From CAZHGD01 sp964531735 (GTDB taxonomy: Bacteria > Armatimonadota > UBA10988): a stretch of 19,537 nucleotides of DNA. The stretch is from positions 1 through 19,537 of the forward strand of contig CAZHGD010000137.1 of the NCBI GenBank assembly GCA_964531735.1. Direction: 5' to 3'. The notes under the pieces were generated by a model. That model saw only the letters and a program-made list of their open reading frames with translations. It did no database searches and was not told where the DNA came from. Below, piece after piece: positions 7,661-15,316 of this stretch (within the stretch, counting starts at the first letter, position 1; every line of letters begins with the position of its first letter). Both the position numbers and the translations under genes were made by a program.

Positions 7661-10171
7661 ATGCTCACCGACGGCCCGAGCACCGTCACAGACACCGGCG
7701 AACGCGCGGTGAACCAGGCCCTGAACGCCACCGTGCGAGGGGCACTGGTTCCGGTGACCTGCGGTTTGGCGGCCCTGTATGGTTGCCTGGCCGCCGCGCA
7801 CAGTTGCATCATCACCGACCACCACGCGGCCCTCGTGGCCACCGCGGCCGGTCTCAGCGCCATCGGCTTCCTGGCGGCGGCCTACGCGCTGCGCCGTTGG
7901 CCGCCAGCCGACCCGCAGGTGCACCCGCTCGCGGCCGCGCTGAGCCTGGTCGTGCTGGCCAACTGCCTGCTGGTGATGCGCGTGGCGCCGCAACCCGAGC
8001 AGAGCAGCAACGTCGCGCTGCTGATGATCGCGATTGCGTGTCTGCTCCTCTCCGAACGCTGGGTCGCCGCGATGCTCTGTGTCTGTCTGGTGAGCTGGGC
8101 GGCGGTCGCGCTGACGACGCCGCCGCTGGCGCCATGGGCGCAGCACGCGTTCACGCTCGCCATGGCGGCGTTGGTCGCCTGGCTGGCCCAGACCGTTCGG
8201 ATCGGTACCCATCGCCGGACCGAGCGGCTCCGCCTGCTCGGCGAGGACCGGCGCGGCCAGCTCGAGGAGCGTAACGCCGAACTGGCCGCGGCCACCGACC
8301 TGGCGCGCAGCCTGGCCGCTCAGGCCGAACAGGCGAACCGCGCCAAGAGCGAGTTCCTGTCCAACGTCTCGCATGAGCTGCGAACGCCGCTCAACCACAT
8401 CCTCGGCATGACCGGCATCCTGCTGGAGACCCCACTCACGCCCGAGCAGGCGTCCTACGCCCAGACGGTTCATGCCGCCGGGGAGTCGCTGCTGGGCATC
8501 ATCAACGATCTGCTCGACTTCACCACCATCGAGTCGCAGCCGGTCACCACCGAGGCGCGGGCGTTCGACCTGCGCGCCCTGGTCGAGGAGGCCGTGGCCG
8601 CGGCGGCCACGCGCTACGAGGCCCAGGGACTCGAAATGGTCTGCCTGTTCGACGCCGACCTGTCCGCCATGGCGGTCGGCGACGACCAGCGCTTGCGGCA
8701 GATTCTCGGGCACTTGCTGCACAACGCCACCAAGTTCACCGAGCGCGGCCACGTGCTGGTGCGGGTCAGCCGCACTGGCGCCACCGTTCGCATCGGCGTC
8801 GAGGACACCGGGATCGGCCTCTCGCCCGAGTCGCGGGCGCACCTCTTCGAGGCGTTTGCCCAGGCCGACGGCTCCTGCTCGCGGCGCTTCGCCGGTCTTG
8901 GCCTGGGGTTGACCATCGCGCAGCGACTGGCCCAGGCGCTCGGCGGCGAGATCAGTTGCGACGGTGAGCCCGGACAGGGCAGCGTGTTTGCCATCACACT
9001 GCCGCTGCCCCCAGCCCCATCGACGCCGCCAGAGGCCCTGCCGTGGCCATTGCGCGTCCTGGTGGTCGAGGATCATCCGGCGACGCGGCAGAGTCTCTGC
9101 GACCAACTCGGGCTGATCGGTGCGGTGCCGACGGCTGTCGGCAGCAGCGCCGCAGGGCTCAGCGAGATGCGCTCGCAGCCGTTCGAAGCCGTGCTGGTCG
9201 ACTGGCGCCTGCCCGACGGCGATGGCCTGGAGGTGGCCGCCACCCTCGCCCAGCACCCGCAACTGGCCGCCACCCGCCGGATCCTGATGGGCCCGTGGAC
9301 CTCCCGCCGCGCCACGATGGATCCCGACGAGTGCGTCGACGCCTTCCTGCCCAAGCCCGTGCGCCTGCACTGGTTGCGCGAAGTGCTGCTGCAGACCGCC
9401 GGTGCGCGACCGGCCACGACGCCGGTGCCGGCCGACGACGCCGAGCGCCTCTGCATTCTGGTGGCCGAAGACGACGAGGTCAACCAGATGCTGACGCGCC
9501 GCATGTTGGAGAAACTCGGTTACCGCGTCGACCTGGCCTGCGACGGCGAGGAGGCGGTGGCCGCGGTCCTGGACGGCGACTATGCCGCCGTGCTGATGGA
9601 CTGCCAGATGCCCGTGATGGATGGCTACGAAGCGGCTGCCGAGATCCGCGAGCAGTACCCGGACCACATTCCGATCATCGCCTTGACCGCGCACGGCGAG
9701 CACGCTCGCGAGGAGTGCCTGGCCGTCGGCATGGACGATCTGCTGACCAAGCCGGTGTCGCCGGGTCCGCTGGCCGAAGTGCTGGCCCGGCATGTCAGCG
9801 CCGCCGGCGCGCCACCGTCCGGTGAACTCGACGCCTCGGTCATCTCGGACCTGCAATCGCTCGAAGCCGCCACCCCAGGCTTCATGCGACGCCTGGTCGA
9901 CACCTTTCTCGCGCCACTGGATCAGCAACTGAAGGAGATCCGGGAGGCGCTGGAGAACTACGACCTCAACCGACTGGGCGCGCTCGCACACCGGCTCAAG
10001 GGAGGGAGCGCAGGCGTCGGTGCGGCGCAGCTCAGCACCTGCTGCGCCAACCTGGAACAACTCGCCCTGGGCGACGACTGGGCGGCGGTGGCAGAGGCCG
10101 TGGCAGCGCTCGAAGCAGAGGCTGCGTGCGCTCGCGCCGCACTGACCGACATGGTGGAAACCGAAGGCTGA
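7661..10171 (+). CDS. Membrane hybrid sensor histidine kinase with two receiver domains and an HPt domain
   Basis: 836 residues of BarA/TorS-like layout. The N-terminal 170 residues hold about six hydrophobic segments with little extracellular sequence, so sensing is probably within the membrane. A coiled linker leads to HisKA, with the phosphorylated H238 in SHELRTPLNHILG. The HATPase has N355 (HLLHNATKF), D382 (DTGIGLS) and a GLGLGL lid near 412-417. Receiver 1 has VLVVED and phospho-acceptor D514 (LVDWRLPDGDG). Receiver 2 is canonical with D647 (LMDCQMPVMDG) and LTKP. The C-terminal HPt has H777 in AHRLKGGSAGVGA. All key residues for a His-Asp-His-Asp relay are present. ATG 7661 follows GGGAG; upstream in-frame sequence is arginine/proline-rich and not convincing. 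The stop overlaps the next gene's ATG, a receiver-GGDEF protein that is the likely final acceptor. Confidence 0.92.
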   Translation: MLTDGPSTVTDTGERAVNQALNATVRGALVPVTCGLAALYGCLAAAHSCIITDHHAALVATAAGLSAIGFLAAAYALRRWPPADPQVHPLAAALSLVVLANCLLVMRVAPQPEQSSNVALLMIAIACLLLSERWVAAMLCVCLVSWAAVALTTPPLAPWAQHAFTLAMAALVAWLAQTVRIGTHRRTERLRLLGEDRRGQLEERNAELAAATDLARSLAAQAEQANRAKSEFLSNVSHELRTPLNHILGMTGILLETPLTPEQASYAQTVHAAGESLLGIINDLLDFTTIESQPVTTEARAFDLRALVEEAVAAAATRYEAQGLEMVCLFDADLSAMAVGDDQRLRQILGHLLHNATKFTERGHVLVRVSRTGATVRIGVEDTGIGLSPESRAHLFEAFAQADGSCSRRFAGLGLGLTIAQRLAQALGGEISCDGEPGQGSVFAITLPLPPAPSTPPEALPWPLRVLVVEDHPATRQSLCDQLGLIGAVPTAVGSSAAGLSEMRSQPFEAVLVDWRLPDGDGLEVAATLAQHPQLAATRRILMGPWTSRRATMDPDECVDAFLPKPVRLHWLREVLLQTAGARPATTPVPADDAERLCILVAEDDEVNQMLTRRMLEKLGYRVDLACDGEEAVAAVLDGDYAAVLMDCQMPVMDGYEAAAEIREQYPDHIPIIALTAHGEHAREECLAVGMDDLLTKPVSPGPLAEVLARHVSAAGAPPSGELDASVISDLQSLEAATPGFMRRLVDTFLAPLDQQLKEIREALENYDLNRLGALAHRLKGGSAGVGAAQLSTCCANLEQLALGDDWAAVAEAVAALEAEAACARAALTDMVETEG

Positions 10172-11109
10172 TGCGCATTCTGATCGCGGAAGACGACACG
10201 GTCTCACGGCTGCTGTTGGCTCGCTCGGTCGAGAAACTCGGTCACACGTGTGAGATCGCCGTGGACGGCGAGCAAGCCTGGGCGATGTTCGGCGCGAGCG
10301 AGTACGAACTGGTCATCAGCGACTGGATGATGCCCTCGCTCGACGGGCTCGATCTCTGCCGCCGCATCCGCGCCCACACCGGTGGCTACACCTACTTCAT
10401 CCTCCTGACGGCCCTCGGCGGCAAGGAAAACTTCGTCTCCGGCATGGAGGCCGGGGCCGACGACTACCTGACCAAGCCGCTCGACCGCGATGCGCTCAAG
10501 GCCCGGCTGATGGTGGCCGCGCGCATCATGACTCTGCACCGGCAACTCGAGGGCAAGAACCGCGAACTCGCCGACCTCAACCAGCGCTTGTTCGAGGAGG
10601 GGCGCGTCGACCCGTTGACCCGCGTGGGCAACCGACTGCGCATGATGGAGGAATTGAGCGCACTCCATGACCGCGTGACACGCTACGGTCACCGCTACTG
10701 TGTCGCGCTGTGCGATATCGACTACTTCAAGAAGTACAACGACGGCTGCGGGCACCAGGCCGGCGACGAGGCGCTGCGCACCGTGGCCCAGGTGCTGGCC
10801 CAGCAGATGCGCAAGAGCGACTCGGTCTACCGGTATGGCGGCGAGGAGTTCCTCATCTTGCTGCCCGAGCAGGACGAAGCGCGCGGCCTGATCGCCATGG
10901 AGCGGATGCGCAGCGCGGTCGAAAGCACCGCCCTGCCCCACCCGGCCAACGAGCCCACCGGCGTCGTCACCATCAGCGCCGGCCTGGCCCACCTCCACCA
11001 GCATGAGGGCGGCACGCTCGAGGAAGTGCTCAAGCGCGCCGACGACGCGCTCTACCGAGCCAAGGCGCGCGGACGGAACTGCGTGGTCTGCGCCGGCAGC
11101 ACCGACTGA
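10171..11109 (+). CDS. Response regulator with GGDEF diguanylate cyclase output
   Basis: 312 residues. The N-terminal receiver domain has the acidic pocket E7-D8-D9, phospho-acceptor D51 (LVISDWMMPSLDG), T80 and K102 (LTKPLD). A helical linker (about 115-145) joins it to a GGDEF domain with DPLTRVGNR, substrate-binding DIDYFKKYND and the active-site signature GGEEF at 223-227. The inhibitory I-site RxxD is present as R214-K-S-D217, five residues before GGEEF, so product inhibition by cyclic-di-GMP is expected. The protein should be an active cyclase turned on by phosphorylation, like PleD or WspR. Its ATG overlaps the stop of the hybrid kinase by one base (TGATG), which indicates coupled translation and a dedicated kinase-regulator pair. 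Confidence 0.95.
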   Translation: MRILIAEDDTVSRLLLARSVEKLGHTCEIAVDGEQAWAMFGASEYELVISDWMMPSLDGLDLCRRIRAHTGGYTYFILLTALGGKENFVSGMEAGADDYLTKPLDRDALKARLMVAARIMTLHRQLEGKNRELADLNQRLFEEGRVDPLTRVGNRLRMMEELSALHDRVTRYGHRYCVALCDIDYFKKYNDGCGHQAGDEALRTVAQVLAQQMRKSDSVYRYGGEEFLILLPEQDEARGLIAMERMRSAVESTALPHPANEPTGVVTISAGLAHLHQHEGGTLEEVLKRADDALYRAKARGRNCVVCAGSTD

Positions 11110-11123
11110 AGCCAGCCACCACC

Positions 11124-11972
11124 ATGATCACCAGCACCTTCTGCCACCTTTCGGGGATCGGTGAGCGCACGGAACACGACCTGTGGACAGCCGGTTGGCT
11201 GACCTGGGACGGGCTGGCCTGCGCCACCGGCCTACGCGGCCGGTTGGCGGCCTTGCCAGCCAGGATTGCCGAGTCGCAGCAGGCCCTGGCGGCGCGAAGC
11301 TGGCCCCACTTCGCCAGTATCCTGCACGGCCGCCATGCCTGGCGCTGGCTCGACACCTTGGCCGACCGCGTGGTCTACCTCGACATCGAGACCACCGGCG
11401 GCCCGCCCGGCCACGACGCGGTGACCGTAGTCTCCGGCTACGACGGTCGCGAGGTCAGCCTGTTCGTGCGCGACGAGAACCTGGCCGACTTCCCGCCCTA
11501 CCTGGCCCAGTTCGATCTGCTGGTCAGCTACAACGGCGCCTCGTTCGACGTGCCGCACCTGCGTGCGCACTTCCCCCTCCTGCGCGTGCCGCCGGTCCAT
11601 CTGGACCTGCGCTACCCGCTGCGTAACCTCGGCTACCGCGGCGGACTCAAGCGGGCCGAAGTGGCCTGCGGCCTGGCCCGTGAGGACGGCCTGGCGGAAC
11701 TGGACGGCCTGGCCGCCATCTGGCTGTGGGAGCGCCATCAGTCGGGCGACTCCCGCGCGCTGCCGACGCTCCTGCGCTATGCCGCCGAAGACGTGGTCGG
11801 ACTGGAGCCGTTGGCGGCCCTCGTGTACAATCGCTCGTCCGAGCTGCTGCCGCCGCCGGCCGCGCCCGTGGGGCCCGCCGCGCGACGCAGCCTGGACCTG
11901 CCGTTCGACCGCGACCTGATTGGCGAATGCCAGGCGGCGCTGACTGCCTGGCGCGATGTCGGCTGGAGGTGA
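11124..11972 (+). CDS. YprB-like RNase H-fold 3'-5' exonuclease domain protein
   Basis: 282 residues of the RNase_H_2 / YprB type. The N-terminus FCHLSGIGERTEHDLWTAGW matches the region that precedes the nuclease fold in this family. DEDD-type metal ligands are visible: D87 and E89 (YLDIETTG), D142 (SYNGASFDVPHL) and D223 (YAAEDVVGL). These proteins are presumed metal-dependent exonucleases; the biological substrate is not established. The protein lacks the TPR region found in Bacillus YprB and ends with a proline-rich tail. It begins 14 bases after the diguanylate cyclase stop with no good ribosome site, so it may be read from the same transcript, though a functional link is doubtful. Its stop TGA overlaps the ribosome site of the following gene. 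Confidence 0.85.
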   Translation: MITSTFCHLSGIGERTEHDLWTAGWLTWDGLACATGLRGRLAALPARIAESQQALAARSWPHFASILHGRHAWRWLDTLADRVVYLDIETTGGPPGHDAVTVVSGYDGREVSLFVRDENLADFPPYLAQFDLLVSYNGASFDVPHLRAHFPLLRVPPVHLDLRYPLRNLGYRGGLKRAEVACGLAREDGLAELDGLAAIWLWERHQSGDSRALPTLLRYAAEDVVGLEPLAALVYNRSSELLPPPAAPVGPAARRSLDLPFDRDLIGECQAALTAWRDVGWR

Positions 11973-11977
11973 TTGGT

Positions 11978-13096
11978 ATGCGTCGCTGCTCGCTGGCCGT
12001 TCTGGCCGTTGCGCTCTGCCTGGCCCGCGTGTCGGCCCAGCCCAAAGTCGACCTGCGGCTGACCTTGCCGCCCGATGCCTACGCCGTGTGCGGAGTGCCG
12101 TTCAGTCTCTACTTCGACAACGTGGTGCTGACCGAGAAGCCCGAGGACTACCGCTTCAAGGTCACCGGAGTGACCGGCACCACCGAGGCGCGCCGCTGGA
12201 CGCTCACGCCGACCGCCGAGCAGGCCGGTGACCACCGTCTCACCGTCGAGGTCAGCGACGCCGCCGGCGCCGTGGTCGGCCAGGCGACCTGTGCCTTCCA
12301 CATCACGCCGGCCAACGCCGGCGCCGACCGACCGCTACGGTTGATGGTCATTGGCGACAGCCTGACCTCGCCCACCATCTACGTGGCCGAGATGGCCCGG
12401 CTGGCCGCGGCGCCTGGCAACCCCAAGCTGACCTTCCTGGGCACCCACCGCCCGGTGAAGAACCGACCCGAACTGGGTCACGAGGGCTACGGCGGCTGGA
12501 CCTGGCAGCGGTTCGCCTCGCACTACGAGCCGCAGCCCGACGTAGCGGCCCGGAAGTTCAGCAGCCCGTTCGTGTTCCTCGGCGCCGATGGCAAGCCGAT
12601 GCTCGATCTGCCGCGCTACCTCAAGGAGAAGTGCGACAACCAGCCGCCCGACGTGGTCACCTTCCTGCTGGGGATCAACGACTGCTTTGGCGCCAATCCT
12701 GAGAGCACGAAGGCCATGGACGAGCGCATCGACGCCATGATGGGCTGGGCCGACCAGTTCCTGGCCGCCTGGCGCGCCGCGGCGCCCAACGCCGACCTGG
12801 CCATCGGGCTCACCACGCCGCCGAACTCCCGCGAAGCGGGCTTCGAGGCCAACTACAAGGGCAGGTACCACCGCTGGGGCTGGAAGCGCATTCAGCACCG
12901 TCTGGTGGAGCGCCAGATCGCCAAGTGGTCCGGTCAGTCGGCGCAGCGGCTGTTCGTGGTGCCGACCGAACTCGACCTGGATCCGGTCGACGGTTACCCG
13001 ACCAACAACGGCGTCCACCCGAACGCGACCGGCTACCAGCAGATCGGCCACAGCTTCTACGCGTGGCTGAAGTGGCGCGTGGCCACGGCGAAGTAG
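11978..13096 (+). CDS. Exported SGNH/GDSL hydrolase
   Basis: 372 residues. A signal peptide (MRRCSLAVLAVALCLARVSA, cleavage about residue 20) indicates export. Residues 25-115 look like a small beta-sandwich domain, then the SGNH fold begins: block I VIGDSLTSPT with nucleophile S128, block III GIND with N234, and block V GVHPNATGY with H347. The Asp normally three residues before that His is Asn (N344 in NNGVHPN), so the enzyme would use a Ser-His dyad or another acid. Such proteins are usually esterases acting on acylated sugars or polysaccharides. GGAGGT (11965-11970) lies seven bases before ATG 11978 and overlaps the previous stop, which supports this start and coupling to the exonuclease gene. 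Confidence 0.88.
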   Translation: MRRCSLAVLAVALCLARVSAQPKVDLRLTLPPDAYAVCGVPFSLYFDNVVLTEKPEDYRFKVTGVTGTTEARRWTLTPTAEQAGDHRLTVEVSDAAGAVVGQATCAFHITPANAGADRPLRLMVIGDSLTSPTIYVAEMARLAAAPGNPKLTFLGTHRPVKNRPELGHEGYGGWTWQRFASHYEPQPDVAARKFSSPFVFLGADGKPMLDLPRYLKEKCDNQPPDVVTFLLGINDCFGANPESTKAMDERIDAMMGWADQFLAAWRAAAPNADLAIGLTTPPNSREAGFEANYKGRYHRWGWKRIQHRLVERQIAKWSGQSAQRLFVVPTELDLDPVDGYPTNNGVHPNATGYQQIGHSFYAWLKWRVATAK

Positions 13097-13113
13097 CTTC
13101 GCCGCGGCCACGC
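13077..13113. terminator. Bidirectional hairpin whose loop is a stop codon
   Basis: The last codons of the SGNH hydrolase gene (13077-13093) pair with 13097-13113 in 16 of 17 positions, with one A-C mismatch, leaving the TAG stop (13094-13096) as the loop. It lies between two convergent genes; the other ends at 13119. The near-perfect stem suggests a shared terminator working in both directions. Confidence 0.65.
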
Positions 13114-13118
13114 TGGCC

Positions 13119-14156
13119 TCAGGTCGTCAGCGGCAGCCGCACGACCTGCCCAGTCTGCTGCGCCCGGTGGATGGCCTCCAGCAGCTCCATATAGCACAGC
13201 CCGTCGTAGAACGACGTCTGCACCGGCTCGCCATCGCGGATCGCCGCGATGAAGTTGCGCTCGACTGTCCACTCGTTGCGCTGGGCCTCGGCCACGGGCA
13301 ACCGGCGCAACTCGGCCTCGCCGCAGCGCCCAGCCATCACGTGGTGCCACCCGGGCTGGTAGACGATGGTGCCTTCAGAGCCGTAGAGCTCGATGCTCTC
13401 GGCCGGCGCGTGGAGCGCCACGGCGCTCCACTGGAACACGCCCTGGGCACCGTTCTCGAACGTCGAGAGCACCGTTACGCTGTCTGGGATGCTGACGTGG
13501 TACGTGCCACCGGTCGGGTTCGGGCGCTCGTTGACCCAGCAGCGGTTGTTGGCCCAGACCTCACGGCAGCGGCCGCACCACTTGTTGAGGATCTCGGCCC
13601 AGATGCCCACGTGCATCGCGTTCAGGCCCGAGTAGGCGGCGATCTGCCGCCAGGTCGGCGGCGCGTCCGCGTCGGCGCCGGCGCTGTTCAGCGCGGTCAG
13701 GCGCACGTGCCGCAACTCACCGAGGTAGCCGTCATCCAGCAGGCCACGGACCAGCTTGTCCACCGGCATGGTGGTCGGAGGCGGACAGATCGCCGTCACC
13801 CGGTCGGTCAACTGCGACAGCTCGTACATGTGCCGCGCGTCGGCCAGGTTCATGGTCATCCGCGCCTGGCAGAACACGTGTTTGCCCGCCATCAGCGCCG
13901 CGCTGGTGATGTCGCGGTGCAGATAGGGCCAGGTGCCGATGACGATGGCGTCGAGGTCGGGCCGGGCGACCAGATCGCGCCAGTCGTCCATCACCTCGGG
14001 AATGCCCCACTCGGCGGCCACGGCGGCGCCGGACTCGTGGGTCCGGTTGGCCACGGCCACCACCTCGACCCCGGCGACGTCGCGGAAGCCCGGCAGATGC
14101 CGCTCCTTGACGATGCCGCCCGCGCCAACGATGCCCAGTCGCAGTTGGTCTGCCAT
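13119..14156 (-). CDS. Gfo/Idh/MocA-family protein with QAR in place of the catalytic EKP
   Basis: 345 residues. The Rossmann motif GIVGAGGIVKERHLPG (8-23) is clear, and N37-R38 after strand 2 suggests NADP use. At the position of the family's catalytic EKP motif this protein reads CQARMTMN, with Q97-A98-R99. In the C-terminal domain the usual HxxD is replaced by a histidine in MHVGIWAEIL without the Asp. The fold and length are normal, so the gene is intact but may not be a classical dehydrogenase; it could catalyse a different reaction or bind a substrate. It starts four bases after the stop of the upstream oxidoreductase, so the two are an operon, and perhaps partners. Its 3' end faces the SGNH hydrolase across a shared hairpin. 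Confidence 0.85.
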   Translation of the reverse strand: MADQLRLGIVGAGGIVKERHLPGFRDVAGVEVVAVANRTHESGAAVAAEWGIPEVMDDWRDLVARPDLDAIVIGTWPYLHRDITSAALMAGKHVFCQARMTMNLADARHMYELSQLTDRVTAICPPPTTMPVDKLVRGLLDDGYLGELRHVRLTALNSAGADADAPPTWRQIAAYSGLNAMHVGIWAEILNKWCGRCREVWANNRCWVNERPNPTGGTYHVSIPDSVTVLSTFENGAQGVFQWSAVALHAPAESIELYGSEGTIVYQPGWHHVMAGRCGEAELRRLPVAEAQRNEWTVERNFIAAIRDGEPVQTSFYDGLCYMELLEAIHRAQQTGQVVRLPLTT

Positions 14157-14160
14157 GGTG

Positions 14161-15192
14161 CTAGCCCTTGAGTAGCCCGGACGGCGTCACCTGGTCGAGG
14201 CCCAGGCCACGCAGGTCGGCGAGCTTGTCGGTCTCCTCGGCCTGGTAGAGCCGCCAGATCACGCGCAGGCCCTGGACACTGCTCGCCGGGTCGGTGAACG
14301 GCCGCTGGCCGGTCTCGATGCAGTCCAGGAAGTGCGCCATCTCGTTTTCGGTGTGCTTGCCCGATTCGCACTCGAAGAGCACCTTCTCCTCGCCACCGAC
14401 AATGCTGTAGAGCTTGCTGTCGGTGAACCGGGCATCCAGCAGGCCTTCGGTGCAGTGCGCGTGGAACGAGTAGCCCAGCCGCGTGCCCTTGGCGCCCCAG
14501 GTGCCGAAGTGGTAGCCCATGGCGCCGCCCTCGAACTCGATGCTGACGTTGCTGGTCCCTTCGCGCTCCATCCACGGCGTGCCGTAGTTCGTGCCCAGGT
14601 GGAAGCCACGCACCGGCCGACCCAGGTACCACAGGAGGATGTCGATGTAGTGGCAGCCGTGGCTGAACAACTGCCCACCACCCAGCAGGGCCGCCTTGGA
14701 GCCCCAGGATTCGGGACCGAACTGGGTGTGCTGCTCGGTCCAGATCGACACCTGGAAGACGTCGCCGAGCACCTTCTGGTCGAGCAGTTCCTTCATCTTC
14801 ACGACCATCGGGTGGAAGCGCATGCAGTAGGCCACCATCAGCGTGCGCTGAGCCGCCTCCGCGGCCTGGATCATCTCCAGGCACTCGGCCTCGCTGTTGG
14901 CCATGGGCTTCTCCACCAGCACGTGCTTGCCGGCCGCCAGGCAGGCCAGCGTCGCTTCATGGTGGAGGTGGTGCGGCAGGACCAGCAGGCAGGCCTCGAC
15001 GTCATCCAGCACGTCGCGGTAGTCGGTGGCGACCTTGGCGCCGGTCAGAATTTCGGCGGCGGCCTCGGCGCGAGCGCGGTCGACATCGACCACCGCCGCC
15101 ACTTCGAGTCGGTCGGCCAAGTTGAAGAACCGCGACGCATGGCTGCGCGACATGCCGCCACAGCCAATCAGGGCGAGACGATGCTTGCTCAT
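14161..15192 (-). CDS. Gfo/Idh/MocA-family oxidoreductase with intact EKP
   Basis: 343 residues from ATG 15192 (MSKHRLALIGCGG). An in-frame ATG 42 bases upstream would add a cysteine-rich leader with no family match, and GAGG lies 11 bases before the chosen start. The N-terminal GCGGMSRSHASRF is the nucleotide-binding loop and D36 favours NAD. The catalytic EKP is at 94-96. The C-terminal domain has GGGQLFSHGCHYIDILLWYLG, the typical HxxD active-site signature. It should be a functional NAD-dependent sugar or polyol dehydrogenase, substrate unknown. It is the first gene of a two-gene operon with the QAR-variant paralogue, and is divergent from a SorC-family regulator 124 bases away that probably controls it. 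Confidence 0.9.
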   Translation of the reverse strand: MSKHRLALIGCGGMSRSHASRFFNLADRLEVAAVVDVDRARAEAAAEILTGAKVATDYRDVLDDVEACLLVLPHHLHHEATLACLAAGKHVLVEKPMANSEAECLEMIQAAEAAQRTLMVAYCMRFHPMVVKMKELLDQKVLGDVFQVSIWTEQHTQFGPESWGSKAALLGGGQLFSHGCHYIDILLWYLGRPVRGFHLGTNYGTPWMEREGTSNVSIEFEGGAMGYHFGTWGAKGTRLGYSFHAHCTEGLLDARFTDSKLYSIVGGEEKVLFECESGKHTENEMAHFLDCIETGQRPFTDPASSVQGLRVIWRLYQAEETDKLADLRGLGLDQVTPSGLLKG

Positions 15193-15223
15193 AGTGGAAC
15201 CATCCTCGGCGTTGTGGCAGGGA

Positions 15224-15301
15224 CAGTTGTGCACGCGGACGGCCGATCCTTCTCGGCTGGTCGCGAGAAGGAGGCGCCACCCGGTCCGCAGAACTCAACT
15301 G
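15224..15301. promoter_or_regulatory. Nested inverted repeats in the divergent control region
   Basis: The 124-base gap between the oxidoreductase operon and the SorC-type regulator holds three inverted repeats with nearly the same centre (about 15260-15262). The innermost is a 9-base perfect repeat, TCCTTCTCG (15247-15255) and CGAGAAGGA (15264-15272). The second is GCGGAC (15235-15240) with GTCCGC (15284-15289). The outermost is CAGTTG (15224-15229) with CAACTG (15296-15301). The inner repeat is a good candidate operator for the adjacent regulator; the outer ones may be further half-sites. I do not see convincing -35/-10 boxes. Confidence 0.5.
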
Positions 15302-15316
15302 CTTGAGGCCCGCTCC

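Noticed and set aside
6460..7863. A 467-codon open frame on the minus strand opposite aspartate kinase
   Set aside because: Antisense shadow of a well-supported enzyme; composition is not protein-like.
7397..10207. A 936-codon open frame on the minus strand opposite the hybrid kinase
   Set aside because: It is a shadow of the GC-rich kinase gene, rich in His, Gln, Gly and Arg with no domain, and it also crosses the neighbouring genes and terminator hairpin.
15026..15316. An extended N-terminus for the SorC-type regulator
   Set aside because: The frame is open upstream but overlaps the divergent gene and the inverted repeats, and the family N-terminus begins right after ATG 15317, which has a ribosome site.
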